The notes beneath the pieces were generated by a model. That model did not search any database, was not told the origin of the DNA, and saw only the letters and a list, made by a program, of their open reading frames with translations. Made by a program: the position numbers and the translations under genes. DNA of 64,000 nt from Planctomycetota bacterium (GTDB lineage Bacteria; Planctomycetota; Phycisphaerae; Phycisphaerales; UBA1924), in the NCBI GenBank assembly GCA_003696675.1, contig RFGH01000195.1, forward strand, positions 1 through 64,000, read 5' to 3'. Positions within the stretch are counted from its first letter, which is position 1; every line of letters starts with the position of its first letter. Shown piece after piece: positions 9,117 to 17,463 of this stretch.

Positions 9117-10375
9117 GAGACGACCTCCGGCGGGAGGACTCCGTGGGTTCGCATGGCGATGACGATGCGCTCGGCGTTTCGCATCAGGTCGAACTCCTCC
9201 TCGACGCGGGCTCGTGCGGCCTTTCCCAGTTCATCGACCCGGTCGCGGTCCCGCGCCAAGTCTCGGAGGGCGGAAACCAGTGCCTGACGGTCGCCCGGGG
9301 GAATCATGACGCCGGTTTGGCCGTCGCGGACGAGTTCCCGGATGGTTTCGAGATCGCCCGAGATGACGCAACGGCCGCGTGCCATGGCTTCCATGAGGAC
9401 GACGGGGATGCCATCACGGTCGCCGGATCGGGCGACCCGGCAGGGGAGTGCAAAGACATCGACTTGGCCCACCAGGTCCATCACGGCGTCATTGTCGGTA
9501 TCGCCCAGCAGTTCGACCTCTGCGAGGGCGGGCAGTTGACGGACCAGTTCACGGAGCGAGGGCTCTTGCTCGCCGCCGCCTGCGATGCGTACTCGGACCT
9601 TGGCCCCGCCCGCACGAGCCAGATCACCGGCGGCCTGGATCAGGACATCAAAGCCCTTCTTCTCGACGAGGCGTCCCACGCCCAGAACTTCGAGCCGGTC
9701 GGCTCGTGGCGCGGGTGTGACGGGGTAGCGTCTGGTATCGACGCCGCAGCGGACAATGGGATAGTCGTGGTCAGGGCGGTCCACGATGGACTTGTAAAAA
9801 TCGCGGTGCCACTCGGAGATGCAGTTGACCCAGAGGGCTCGGCTGAGTTTCTCGGTCAGAAGGGTGCGGTTGGGAAATAGATCGTTGGCGTGGCCGGTGA
9901 AGCTGAATGTGATCCCGAGCTGGCTTGCGGCGTACATACCGATGGTAGCTGGGACATGGGCCATGTGGCAGTGGATATGCGCAACATTCATCAGCCTAAC
10001 ACGGCGAGCGAGCGCCACGCCCGCCATGGCTTGCCAGATCACTTTGAGTCTGCGGGGGGTGGGGATGTCACGCGAAAGGAATGCATCGATCTTGGCGCGG
10101 ATGATGGTTCGGATCGTTCGGACCGGGTGGGACACCAGTTCGGCGAAGTAGTCCGCGAGCAGCTGAACGACACCCTTTGAGTAGATCTCGATGGTGTCCT
10201 CGGCCATCCGGCTCAGCGGGCCGTTATCATCCAATCCGCGTGTCGGCTCATGGACGGACGCCGTACGGACATCGACACCGAGTTCACGCAGCGCGAAAAT
10301 CTCCCGATAAACGAAGGTTTCGGAGCGCTTGGGAACGGTTCCGGACATATAGAGGATGACGGGAGCTTCACGCAT
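9113..10375 (-). CDS. Family 4 glycosyltransferase
   Basis: The 420-residue protein is a GT-B glycosyltransferase. It has the N-terminal VPKRSETFVYREI segment typical of exopolysaccharide GT4 enzymes, HIHCHMAHVPA, FSFTGHANDLF, and a C-terminal donor domain with GVGRLVEKKGFDVLI and the EX7E region around DGIPVVLMEAMARG. The start is ATG 10375, which overlaps the preceding gene's stop by eight bases (ATGCGTGA). The reading frame stays open to 10747 but the extension is Arg/Ser-rich and runs opposite real coding sequence. Its own stop overlaps the next start as ATGA. Confidence 0.9.
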   Translation of the reverse strand: MREAPVILYMSGTVPKRSETFVYREIFALRELGVDVRTASVHEPTRGLDDNGPLSRMAEDTIEIYSKGVVQLLADYFAELVSHPVRTIRTIIRAKIDAFLSRDIPTPRRLKVIWQAMAGVALARRVRLMNVAHIHCHMAHVPATIGMYAASQLGITFSFTGHANDLFPNRTLLTEKLSRALWVNCISEWHRDFYKSIVDRPDHDYPIVRCGVDTRRYPVTPAPRADRLEVLGVGRLVEKKGFDVLIQAAGDLARAGGAKVRVRIAGGGEQEPSLRELVRQLPALAEVELLGDTDNDAVMDLVGQVDVFALPCRVARSGDRDGIPVVLMEAMARGRCVISGDLETIRELVRDGQTGVMIPPGDRQALVSALRDLARDRDRVDELGKAARARVEEEFDLMRNAERIVIAMRTHGVLPPEVVS

Positions 10376-11420
10376 GGGTGCCCTCCGTTGGGGAGGACGA
10401 TGTGGATCGCTTGTACTCGATGAGCGTCGATCGTTGGCCGAAGAGGCGTCGACGCCAGAAGAGCAACACGCCCGATGCCTGCGCGGGCTTGGCCAGCATG
10501 GTGAAGAGTCCGACCAGCGTGGCATCGCGACTTGACCGCCCGCGACGGATGTTCCCCTTGCGGATACGCCACGCCTGGAATGTGTAGAGCAGCGCGAGCA
10601 GCATGAGCGAGATGCCGAATGTCCACCATGCCGCGAGTGCAGCAAGGACGGGCAGGACGAGCCCCCAAAGTATCGCGGAGCGGGTGCCGCGAACGCCGTG
10701 CCGGTCTGGACCGCTGCCGTGCAAGGCGGCGCCTTCCGCGTACGCATGACCGGCCCGCTTGGCCCGCTTCCAGAACTGGGAGAATCGGGTCATAGCCGCG
10801 TCGTGGAGGGTCATCTCGTGATCGAGTCGGTGGACGCTCCACCCAGCGGCACGGAGGCGTACGCACAGTTCGGGCTCCTCGCCTGCGATCAGGGAATCAC
10901 GGTACCCCCCCACCGCCAGCAGCGGATCGAGGCGAAAGAGCGCATCACCGCCACAGGACTTTGTCGGTCCGATCGGGGTGTCCCATTCGAGATCGATGAT
11001 TCGGTTGTAGATCGACGCATCGGGGAATCGCTCTCGACGGCGCCCGCAAACGCATGCGCATGACGGATGCGCCATCAGGAACTCGCACGCTGACTCGATC
11101 CAGTTGTCAGCGAACTCGCAATCCCCATCAACAACCTGCACGAAGACAAGCCCGGGCCACAGCTGTTTGAGTCGTTCGATACCGGCGTTTCGTGCCCGCG
11201 CGGCGGTGAATGGCCGTGAAGTATCGAGATCGATCACTTCCACGCCGAGCGACCGCGCGAAGTCACACGAACCGTCTGTCGATCCCGAATCGACATAAAC
11301 AACGCGATCGGTTGTGGCAATGGCGGAATGGAGGCACCGCTTGAGACGGTCGCCCTCGTTGCGTCCGATGGCGACCACGCCCACGGCGGCTTGAATCGGA
11401 GTCGACTCGTCCTGGTTCAC
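10368..11420 (-). CDS. Family 2 glycosyltransferase with C-terminal membrane segments
   Basis: The 350-residue protein is a GT2 enzyme: VVAIGRNEGDRLKRCL, the nucleotide-binding YVDSGSTDGS, and a DGDCEF metal motif. After the catalytic domain there are two hydrophobic helices (about 245-285) beginning at SAILWGLVLPVLAAL, suggesting membrane anchoring. GTG 11420 is preferred because it overlaps the sulfotransferase stop as GTGA; the upstream ATG 11444 would overlap that gene by 28 bases. It belongs to the nine-gene polysaccharide chain. Confidence 0.88.
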   Translation of the reverse strand: MNQDESTPIQAAVGVVAIGRNEGDRLKRCLHSAIATTDRVVYVDSGSTDGSCDFARSLGVEVIDLDTSRPFTAARARNAGIERLKQLWPGLVFVQVVDGDCEFADNWIESACEFLMAHPSCACVCGRRRERFPDASIYNRIIDLEWDTPIGPTKSCGGDALFRLDPLLAVGGYRDSLIAGEEPELCVRLRAAGWSVHRLDHEMTLHDAAMTRFSQFWKRAKRAGHAYAEGAALHGSGPDRHGVRGTRSAILWGLVLPVLAALAAWWTFGISLMLLALLYTFQAWRIRKGNIRRGRSSRDATLVGLFTMLAKPAQASGVLLFWRRRLFGQRSTLIEYKRSTSSSPTEGTHA

Positions 11421-12316
11421 AAGCCTGCCCCTTCTCCGGTCCATTCTGGAGCGGTAGCTGGCGTGAGTACCGCCTCACGGTAGGCTGCACATGTAAAGGA
11501 CAGACCGAGCATCTTTCCGAGCTCTGAGAGGTCTGGATCGAGCTGTTCGGCCAGCCAGCAACGGGCCTCTGACGAGAGCTCGGGCCGATGTTCCATCCGC
11601 CAGCGGGACTTAATGCGGTTTCGGACGGACTCGGGGATCAGTGTGCGCCGGAGGGTCTTGAGCAGTCCTATGTCGAGGATTCGATCTCTTACAGGATTGC
11701 GTTTCTGGCGTTCGGAAGAGACATTCTTTGGCTTGGCGGCTTGATCCCAAGCGGGTTCGCCGGGCACTCCGACGAAACGGCAAATGCGAGCAAACTCAGT
11801 GTCCGGGTCGTGGGTCAGCCGCTCGAAAAACACCGGCAGGATGCGGTCGGTTCCGAACCGATCGATCCACGGACGCAACTGCATGGCGTAGCGAGAGTAG
11901 TCGATCAGTTCCGGGCGGAAACGAATGGCCCGATCGATAGGATCTGTGATCTCTCGCATCGTCCATTCATGGATGTAGTGCGACACAAGACGATCGATTG
12001 GGTCCCGCATGACATAGATCAGTTTCGCGAGCGGAAGGCAGGCGTGAAGCCGCTCGACGGCATGGGGATGGGTGGGCAGTTTGGTGTAGTGCGTGCTCGA
12101 TTCGCCGCAAACCGCGTTTTCGGGCGCATGCTTGAACAGGGACGCGTACCAGTCGAGACCTTTGGCCCAAACCGGGTCATCACTGAAGAAGTTGGGCTCC
12201 TTAGGGGTTGACATGAAGACGCCGGGTTGGCGTGCCAGCTGATCGTGCAGGGTGCTTGTGGCACACTTCATCGCGCCGATGACAACAAAATGGGGCCGTT
12301 GTAGTATCTCAGGCAT
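11417..12316 (-). CDS. Sulfotransferase (PAPS-dependent)
   Basis: The 299-residue protein is a carbohydrate-type sulfotransferase. It has the 5'-phosphosulfate loop VVIGAMKCATSTL (about 11-23, with CATSTL in place of the usual SGTTxL) and the 3'-phosphate-binding segment YVMRDPIDRLVSHY. It would move sulfate from PAPS to a sugar hydroxyl or amine. ATG 12316 overlaps the upstream stop by eight bases (ATGCCTGA); the open frame to 12532 is not supported by composition. It is one of two sulfotransferases in this chain, so the polymer is probably sulfated. Confidence 0.9.
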   Translation of the reverse strand: MPEILQRPHFVVIGAMKCATSTLHDQLARQPGVFMSTPKEPNFFSDDPVWAKGLDWYASLFKHAPENAVCGESSTHYTKLPTHPHAVERLHACLPLAKLIYVMRDPIDRLVSHYIHEWTMREITDPIDRAIRFRPELIDYSRYAMQLRPWIDRFGTDRILPVFFERLTHDPDTEFARICRFVGVPGEPAWDQAAKPKNVSSERQKRNPVRDRILDIGLLKTLRRTLIPESVRNRIKSRWRMEHRPELSSEARCWLAEQLDPDLSELGKMLGLSFTCAAYREAVLTPATAPEWTGEGAGL

Positions 12317-13316
12317 GAGCCGCTCCGGCTCGGATGGTTGCCGAAGGAGATGGATCCGGCAGCGATGCCGGGCGGCCGGAACGCGGGCCGGACCAGATGT
12401 CGAGCCACTCGCGGCTGACTGCCTTCGACTTGCCGCGCACGATCGCCAGAATCCATCCCAACATCCAACATAGGTTTGCCAACAGCCAGCCATGACGCCC
12501 GTACCACGATGTAAAATAGCGGGAACGCGCACCGTAGAAGTAAGCGGGGCGCCGTTTCCTGGACGCTGTATTTTTCTTAACTTCTGATGTTCCGCCGCGC
12601 AGATGCACGACCCGTGCTTTGGGCTCGTATCCTACGCGGAAGCCTTCGCGGGCTGCCCTGCGGCAGTAGTCCATGTCTTCGAAGTACATAAAATAGCGCT
12701 CGTCGAGCATCCCAACGCGTTGGAACACTTCATCACGGATCGCGATGCAAGCGAAGCTGGCCCAGTCAGGGCTGGTACTGAGGTCGTTCAACTCTATCGC
12801 GACGACATGCCTTGGAAATCGGCGACCGAGCCAGCCGAGGCTGCCGGCGGCGATCAGCTCGGTGAAAGGGGTGCGAAAGCGGAATGTTGAAATCTGCGGC
12901 TCACCATCGGGCCACTCGAGCCTCGGGCCGAGGATCGCGATTTTGGGATCGGTTTCCAAGCGATTCATCAGCGTTCCGATGGCATCCGGACGAACAAGCG
13001 TGTCCGAGTTCAGCAGGATGCGGACCGAGGCATTGGTGTTGCGAATACCAACATTGTTGCCTGCGGCGAACCCGCCGTTGACGGGGGAGCGTACCAGCCG
13101 AGCCCAGCTCGACCAGCCACGATCACGGATCGCCTGCGCGATACGATCGGCGGATTCATCGGGCGACGCGTTATCCACGATCACGACCTCATCTCGCGAG
13201 GGATCGATCTCCGTCTCGAGCGTGGCGAGACAGTCGGTAACCAGTGCCGGCGTTCGGTAGTTGAGCACGATCACCGATAACCGCTTGCGGGGAGGAATCG
13301 GAGACTCGCCTGTCAC
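12309..13316 (-). CDS. Family 2 glycosyltransferase, rhamnosyltransferase-like
   Basis: The 335-residue protein has the signature of the WbbL/rhamnosyltransferase-like GT2 group: SVIVLNYRTPALVTDCL, VDNASPDES, the NGGFAAGNNVGI loop, LLNSDTLV and the acceptor-side MLDERYFMYFEDMDYCRR. A hydrophobic helix lies near 280-297 (LLANLCWMLGWILAIV). The GTG start at 13316 overlaps the upstream stop as GTGA. RmlC/RmlD-like enzymes elsewhere in the locus make a deoxyhexose donor plausible, but this is not proven. Confidence 0.9.
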   Translation of the reverse strand: MTGESPIPPRKRLSVIVLNYRTPALVTDCLATLETEIDPSRDEVVIVDNASPDESADRIAQAIRDRGWSSWARLVRSPVNGGFAAGNNVGIRNTNASVRILLNSDTLVRPDAIGTLMNRLETDPKIAILGPRLEWPDGEPQISTFRFRTPFTELIAAGSLGWLGRRFPRHVVAIELNDLSTSPDWASFACIAIRDEVFQRVGMLDERYFMYFEDMDYCRRAAREGFRVGYEPKARVVHLRGGTSEVKKNTASRKRRPAYFYGARSRYFTSWYGRHGWLLANLCWMLGWILAIVRGKSKAVSREWLDIWSGPRSGRPASLPDPSPSATIRAGAAHA

Positions 13317-14299
13317 TTGAGGCGCTCCTGATCGATCTGCTGCATGCGCTCCCGGACAGCTGGCCAGTGGCCCCGCGGGGAAAGACGCTTCGTGAGTTGC
13401 GCCTTCAGGTACAGGCGGAGACCATAGCGCCGGATACGCCAGCGGATTCGCGATATGCGATTCTGGATGAAGAGAGCCACCCTGGAGACGGGACCGGGCA
13501 TGCGGGCGTCGAGAGCCGCACGCTCGTAACCACGGGCAGTAAGCAAATCGCCGACCCTAGCCTCGATCAGTGAAACCGACCGTGCGTCGAGCCGCCCATG
13601 CCAGCGGGTCGATGCCGACGGGTCCGGCGGCTCATAAGTCGTGTCCTCGTGGAAGCGGAGCATCTGCGGATCGAACGGTACTCCTATAAAGTCGCAGATC
13701 CGGGATAGCTCTGCTTCGGGGTCGGCCAGCAGCTGCTCGAATCGGATTTCGATGTATCGTGACGGGTCCAGCCGTGCGGCTAGGCGGTCCCATTCTCGCT
13801 CGGTGTGCTCCCATCCCGCTACACCGTAATAGCAGTTTCCGGCCCAACCCATGCCGATGACCGACGGGGCCACATCGCGCGGATCCCGGACCAGGTGGAT
13901 GAAACGCGCATCCGGCCAGATGCTCACCAACCTCCCGATGTGCCGATGGACCGTGGCCCCGACAAGGTCTTTGTTCTTCCTTTGCCCACACTGATCGAGA
14001 AAGCTCCGGACGAGATCCGGGTAGGGCAGTTCAGGATCGATGCGATAGCCTGTCGCACGGAAGACACGGTTGGTATTGAGAAAATCAAGATAGTCGTGCA
14101 TATCCGGCGCCTTGCCAGAATCATCCACACAATCGACGGCAAACTCGAACTCGTTCTGCCACGCAATGAGCGGATGATGATCGAGCATCAGCCGTAGCAT
14201 TGTCGTACCGCTTCGTTCGGCACCTACGAGGAACAAGCCGCGTCGCGTGACATCGCGAGCGTGGTCCTTGTCCGAGTGTGTGTATGCGTTTGAGCTCAC
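13313..14299 (-). CDS. Second sulfotransferase
   Basis: The 328-residue protein has a classic PAPS-binding loop LVGAERSGTTMLRLML (about 23-38) and the 3'-phosphate motif HLVRDPRDVAPSVI near 135. The basic C-terminal ~70 residues (RISRIRWRIRRYGLR) could contact membrane or an anionic polymer. It is unrelated at loop level to the other sulfotransferase here (SGTT versus CATS), implying two different acceptor positions. The GTG start overlaps the upstream glycosyltransferase stop as GTGA. Confidence 0.9.
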   Translation of the reverse strand: MSSNAYTHSDKDHARDVTRRGLFLVGAERSGTTMLRLMLDHHPLIAWQNEFEFAVDCVDDSGKAPDMHDYLDFLNTNRVFRATGYRIDPELPYPDLVRSFLDQCGQRKNKDLVGATVHRHIGRLVSIWPDARFIHLVRDPRDVAPSVIGMGWAGNCYYGVAGWEHTEREWDRLAARLDPSRYIEIRFEQLLADPEAELSRICDFIGVPFDPQMLRFHEDTTYEPPDPSASTRWHGRLDARSVSLIEARVGDLLTARGYERAALDARMPGPVSRVALFIQNRISRIRWRIRRYGLRLYLKAQLTKRLSPRGHWPAVRERMQQIDQERLK

Positions 14300-15402
14300 G
14301 CCGCGTTATTCCCTGCTTCGTCGAGCCAGCGATACAAATGGGACTCGAGTTTCTCTGCGGAAAGATCCCAATCGAACTCCCGTGCGATCTCGTAACTTGC
14401 TTCGCTCATCCGTCTCCACTCGTCCGCGGACTGAGACAGCACACGCACCACAGCGGCGGCCATGGCCTCGGCATCGCCGACATCGACGAGGTACCCGTTC
14501 CGGCCAGGCGTGACAAAGTCCTCTGGGCCACCGCAGCGAGTGCAAACCAGAGGGCAGTGGCTTGCGGCGGCCTCGATGCCGGGCATGGCGAATCCCTCTG
14601 AGCTTGACGGCACAATCCAGCAGTCACAAGCCTGGTACAACTTTGGGATCTCTGACTGCTCCGGCTGATAATGGAACTCGACGCCCTCGGGCATTTCCCA
14701 CGAATCGGGTGGCGGACGCTGCCCGAAGCCGATGATCCGCAGGTCGGGAATCTGCCGACGCACGATCGCGAGGGCTTTCAGCCCGGTGGGCGTATCTTTG
14801 AAACTGGCGGTACCCATCAGCATGCCGACCGTCGGGCGTTCGGCGCGCGACCGTGGCTGCGAATCGAACTGGTTCCAGGCAACCCCGTTGGGGATGCGGA
14901 TCACATCCTGATGCCCGTACTCGCGCATGACATCCGCGAGCCAGCTGGAGATCACGACCTTCGGCCCGGGCAGGGCGTATGCCGCATCGACCTCGGCGCG
15001 GGGACCGGCGTACACCTCGTGGTGGCGGACATAATGGACTTTCAGGCCTTTCGATTCCGGCCAACCGGCCACAGCACGCCAGACTCGCCACCAGCTCGCA
15101 AAGGTGACATCGGCATCGGGAACGAGGGCGGGATCAAGCACGCGCTTTGGAAGCCGATTGATGGGCACCGCGGCCGTTTCAAGGTGGTGGCGAAACCGTC
15201 CTGGCTGCATGCCGAGCGCGGCCCGTTTGACAAGCGTCCGGACACGCCAGACCGGAGGCCAAGGCGGTGTCGGTGGCAGATGGGAGATCGTGACGTGATG
15301 CCCCCGACGGGCCATAGCCTCAGCAATAAGCTTATTGGACTTCACCCCGCCGGCGAGCGAGGGCCTGCCTTCGATCCAGTTGAGCGTGAGCGGCCGACCC
15401 AA
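14296..15402 (-). CDS. Family 4 glycosyltransferase, TTG start
   Basis: This GT-B enzyme (368 residues from the chosen start) has the GT4 layout: N-terminal SLAGGVKSNKLIAEAMARRGH, the interdomain IPNGVAWNQFD, VGMLMGTASFKDT and the donor-binding SSSEGFAMPGIEAAA (E-x7-E). No ATG lies near the domain's N-terminus. TTG 15402 follows a strong Shine-Dalgarno GGAGG (15410-15414, seven bases away) and gives LGRPLTLNWIEGRPS, the expected first strand. The frame continues to 16056 but that would overlap the divergent beta-helix gene. It is the first gene of the nine-gene overlapping chain. Confidence 0.85.
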   Translation of the reverse strand: MGRPLTLNWIEGRPSLAGGVKSNKLIAEAMARRGHHVTISHLPPTPPWPPVWRVRTLVKRAALGMQPGRFRHHLETAAVPINRLPKRVLDPALVPDADVTFASWWRVWRAVAGWPESKGLKVHYVRHHEVYAGPRAEVDAAYALPGPKVVISSWLADVMREYGHQDVIRIPNGVAWNQFDSQPRSRAERPTVGMLMGTASFKDTPTGLKALAIVRRQIPDLRIIGFGQRPPPDSWEMPEGVEFHYQPEQSEIPKLYQACDCWIVPSSSEGFAMPGIEAAASHCPLVCTRCGGPEDFVTPGRNGYLVDVGDAEAMAAAVVRVLSQSADEWRRMSEASYEIAREFDWDLSAEKLESHLYRWLDEAGNNAA

Positions 15403-15750
15403 TCTGCATCCTCCAAGCCCCTTGGCCACAGCAAGCCACCATTCCGGCGGTTGATTCAAGGCCAGCCCGACCGGCTTCGCTACGGTCCCCCAAACTGGGT
15501 GCGTGAGACCAGAACTCCGCTCATTCCCGTATCGGCTGAGGAGCGCATGCGCATTGAGGGTACCCCGGCTGGGATCTATGCTCAGCCTCAAGCAACAGGT
15601 CCGAGAAGTGATGCGGATAGGCTCCTCCCGGAACGAGGCGTCCGCCGGGCTGGACCAGTTGGGAAAACAAGGCGATGTTTCCTTGCCATTGGCCGATCGG
15701 TTATGGACGGTCGGATCGTTCCTTGAAGCTTCCAGGAGGGAGACGAACCC
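15403..15750. other. Divergent intergenic region between the two polysaccharide transcription units
   Basis: These 348 bases separate the minus-strand glycosyltransferase chain from the plus-strand beta-helix gene. It holds the GGAGG ribosome site of the minus gene (15410-15414) and an AGGAGGG site (15734-15740) for the plus gene. Promoters for both blocks are expected here, but I see no convincing -35/-10 pair. Small open frames across it have no recognisable product. Confidence 0.6.
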
Positions 15751-17376
15751 ATGTCGACGATGAACTTTGCACTCTCGCCCCGGCTCGGGCGTGTGCTGGG
15801 CACCACCGCCGGCCTTCTGGTGGGCCTCGCGGGACTTGCTCCGACCGTATTGGCGGACGAACGCAACGCCGACGGGTGGACTGTGCTCCGCCCCGCCCCT
15901 GACACACGCTTTGTCTTCGTGTCCTCCAGCGAAGGTGACGACCGCAACTCCGGCCGTACTCCGGCCCAAGCGGTGCGGACGATAGCAAAGGCTGCGTCCT
16001 TGGTGCGAAACAACTCCGCCGACTGGCTGCTGCTCAAGAAAGGTGATACCTGGCACGAAGGTTTCGGCAGCTGGAAAAACTCTGGACGATCAGAAGAAGA
16101 ACGAGTCGTGATCGCCTCGTACGGAGATGCTGACACACGCCCAACTATTATTTGTGAGGGTGAAAACGGTATCGCGGCGCCGTATGGCCAGGATGTGTCG
16201 CATGTCGCGATTGTCGGCATTCACTTCAAGGCGGTGCGCCCCGCTTCCTCCGATTCTTCTCGGGGCATCCGCTGGCTGTCGGTCGGCGAGGATCTGCTGA
16301 TCGAGAACTGCATGATCGAGGGATTCTTTAACAACATCTCCATCGAGGGCATCAATGTCGGTTTCGAGAACGCCCAGATCCGTCGGAACATCATTGTGGA
16401 CGCCTGGTCGGTCAGCGGGCACGCGCAGGGCATCTTCGCGAATGATGTGACCGGCCTTCTGATCGAAGAGAATATCATCGATCGCAACGGATGGAACCCC
16501 GACATCCCGGGCGCAGATGGAACGACCTTCAAGCAGAATGTCTATCTTCAGGTCGGAGTAACCGGGGTGGAGTTCCGTGGCAACATCACATCGCGGGCCT
16601 CTGCCGCAGGCGTGCAGATGCGTTCGGGTGGTATTGCCGAGGACAACCTCATCTATGCCAACCCGATGGGGCTTCGTTTCGGCTACTCCTCGCTCGAATG
16701 GCCGCAGGAAGCCGCCCGCGGCGTCATCCGGAACAATGTGGTCGTGGGCGGACCGCTGTCGCGCGATGTCGATGAAGTCTTCGGCATCTGGACGGAGCGC
16801 ATGCTTGACACCGAAATCACCGGCAATGTGGTGACCAACGCCGAGGGTACCAACGGCCTTCCCATCGCGTACACGATGGGCGGCAATGCCGCCAATGTCG
16901 TGATGCACAATAACACCGCGTATAAGTGGACGAATGGGAATAGGGGTCAGGCGATCAAGTTCTCGGTGGATACTGTTGGGACCGAGCCGGGAAGCGTGAC
17001 CGTCCGGGACAACCGCTGGATCATGCCTGGCAGCGAAAAAGTCGTGAACATCCGCACGATGGGCATGATCGCTTTCTGGAGCAATGACTTCGAGGGTGTG
17101 GACGGCTCTGACGATATCTTCAAGTTTGACGGACAGAACGCGAACATGTCCGACTGGCTCGCCACCCCCAATGTGACGCAGGACCAGATCCTTGACATTC
17201 ACTTTGTCGACGAGTCCCGGGACCTCAAGGCGTACGCCCAGCACCTCGGGTTCGCAGACGAAGCGGCGTTCCTTCAGGCCGCCCGGTCCATGAGCCGAGA
17301 CAACTGGGATCCCCGGCTCACCGGAACCGCGGCCTCCGCCTGGATCCGGGCCGGGTTCGAAACCGCTGCGAACTAA
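15751..17376 (+). CDS. Secreted right-handed parallel beta-helix protein
   Basis: The 541-residue protein has a signal peptide (about 1-35, cleavage likely after VLADE or ADA-like residues) and a DGWTVLRP-containing linker. A long run of short beta repeats follows, typical of pectate-lyase/carbohydrate-binding beta-helices: IENCMIEG, IRRNIIVD, IEENIIDRNGW, FRGNITSRA, IRNNVVVGG, ITGNVVTN. Such proteins are polysaccharide lyases, epimerases or structural binders; no catalytic set can be assigned. At the head of the plus-strand block it may trim or modify the exported polymer in the periplasm. A hairpin terminator follows, so it may be expressed more strongly than the genes downstream. Confidence 0.8.
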   Translation: MSTMNFALSPRLGRVLGTTAGLLVGLAGLAPTVLADERNADGWTVLRPAPDTRFVFVSSSEGDDRNSGRTPAQAVRTIAKAASLVRNNSADWLLLKKGDTWHEGFGSWKNSGRSEEERVVIASYGDADTRPTIICEGENGIAAPYGQDVSHVAIVGIHFKAVRPASSDSSRGIRWLSVGEDLLIENCMIEGFFNNISIEGINVGFENAQIRRNIIVDAWSVSGHAQGIFANDVTGLLIEENIIDRNGWNPDIPGADGTTFKQNVYLQVGVTGVEFRGNITSRASAAGVQMRSGGIAEDNLIYANPMGLRFGYSSLEWPQEAARGVIRNNVVVGGPLSRDVDEVFGIWTERMLDTEITGNVVTNAEGTNGLPIAYTMGGNAANVVMHNNTAYKWTNGNRGQAIKFSVDTVGTEPGSVTVRDNRWIMPGSEKVVNIRTMGMIAFWSNDFEGVDGSDDIFKFDGQNANMSDWLATPNVTQDQILDIHFVDESRDLKAYAQHLGFADEAAFLQAARSMSRDNWDPRLTGTAASAWIRAGFETAAN

Positions 17377-17411
17377 TCGACGCGAGGCATCCGGCCGATA
17401 GACTTACGGCG

Positions 17412-17441
17412 GCGGGCGTGTCCGACGGGCACGCCCGCTTT
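17412..17441 (+). terminator. Hairpin terminator after the beta-helix gene
   Basis: GCGGGCGTG (17412-17420) pairs with CACGCCCGC (17430-17438), extended inward by TCC/GGG around a GAC loop. TTT follows. It lies between the beta-helix stop and the flippase start and probably attenuates transcription into the rest of the block. Confidence 0.7.
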
Positions 17442-17463
17442 GCCGTTGTCCGCCGGAGCAACC

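Noticed and set aside
10376..10747. N-terminal extension of the GT4 gene at 9113-10375
   Set aside because: It lies antisense-like within the upstream glycosyltransferase gene's coding sequence, and the GT4 motif starts at the ATG at 10375.
15403..16056. N-terminal extension of the GT4 gene at 14296-15402
   Set aside because: It overlaps the divergent beta-helix gene and has no GT4 features; TTG 15402 with its ribosome site fits better.
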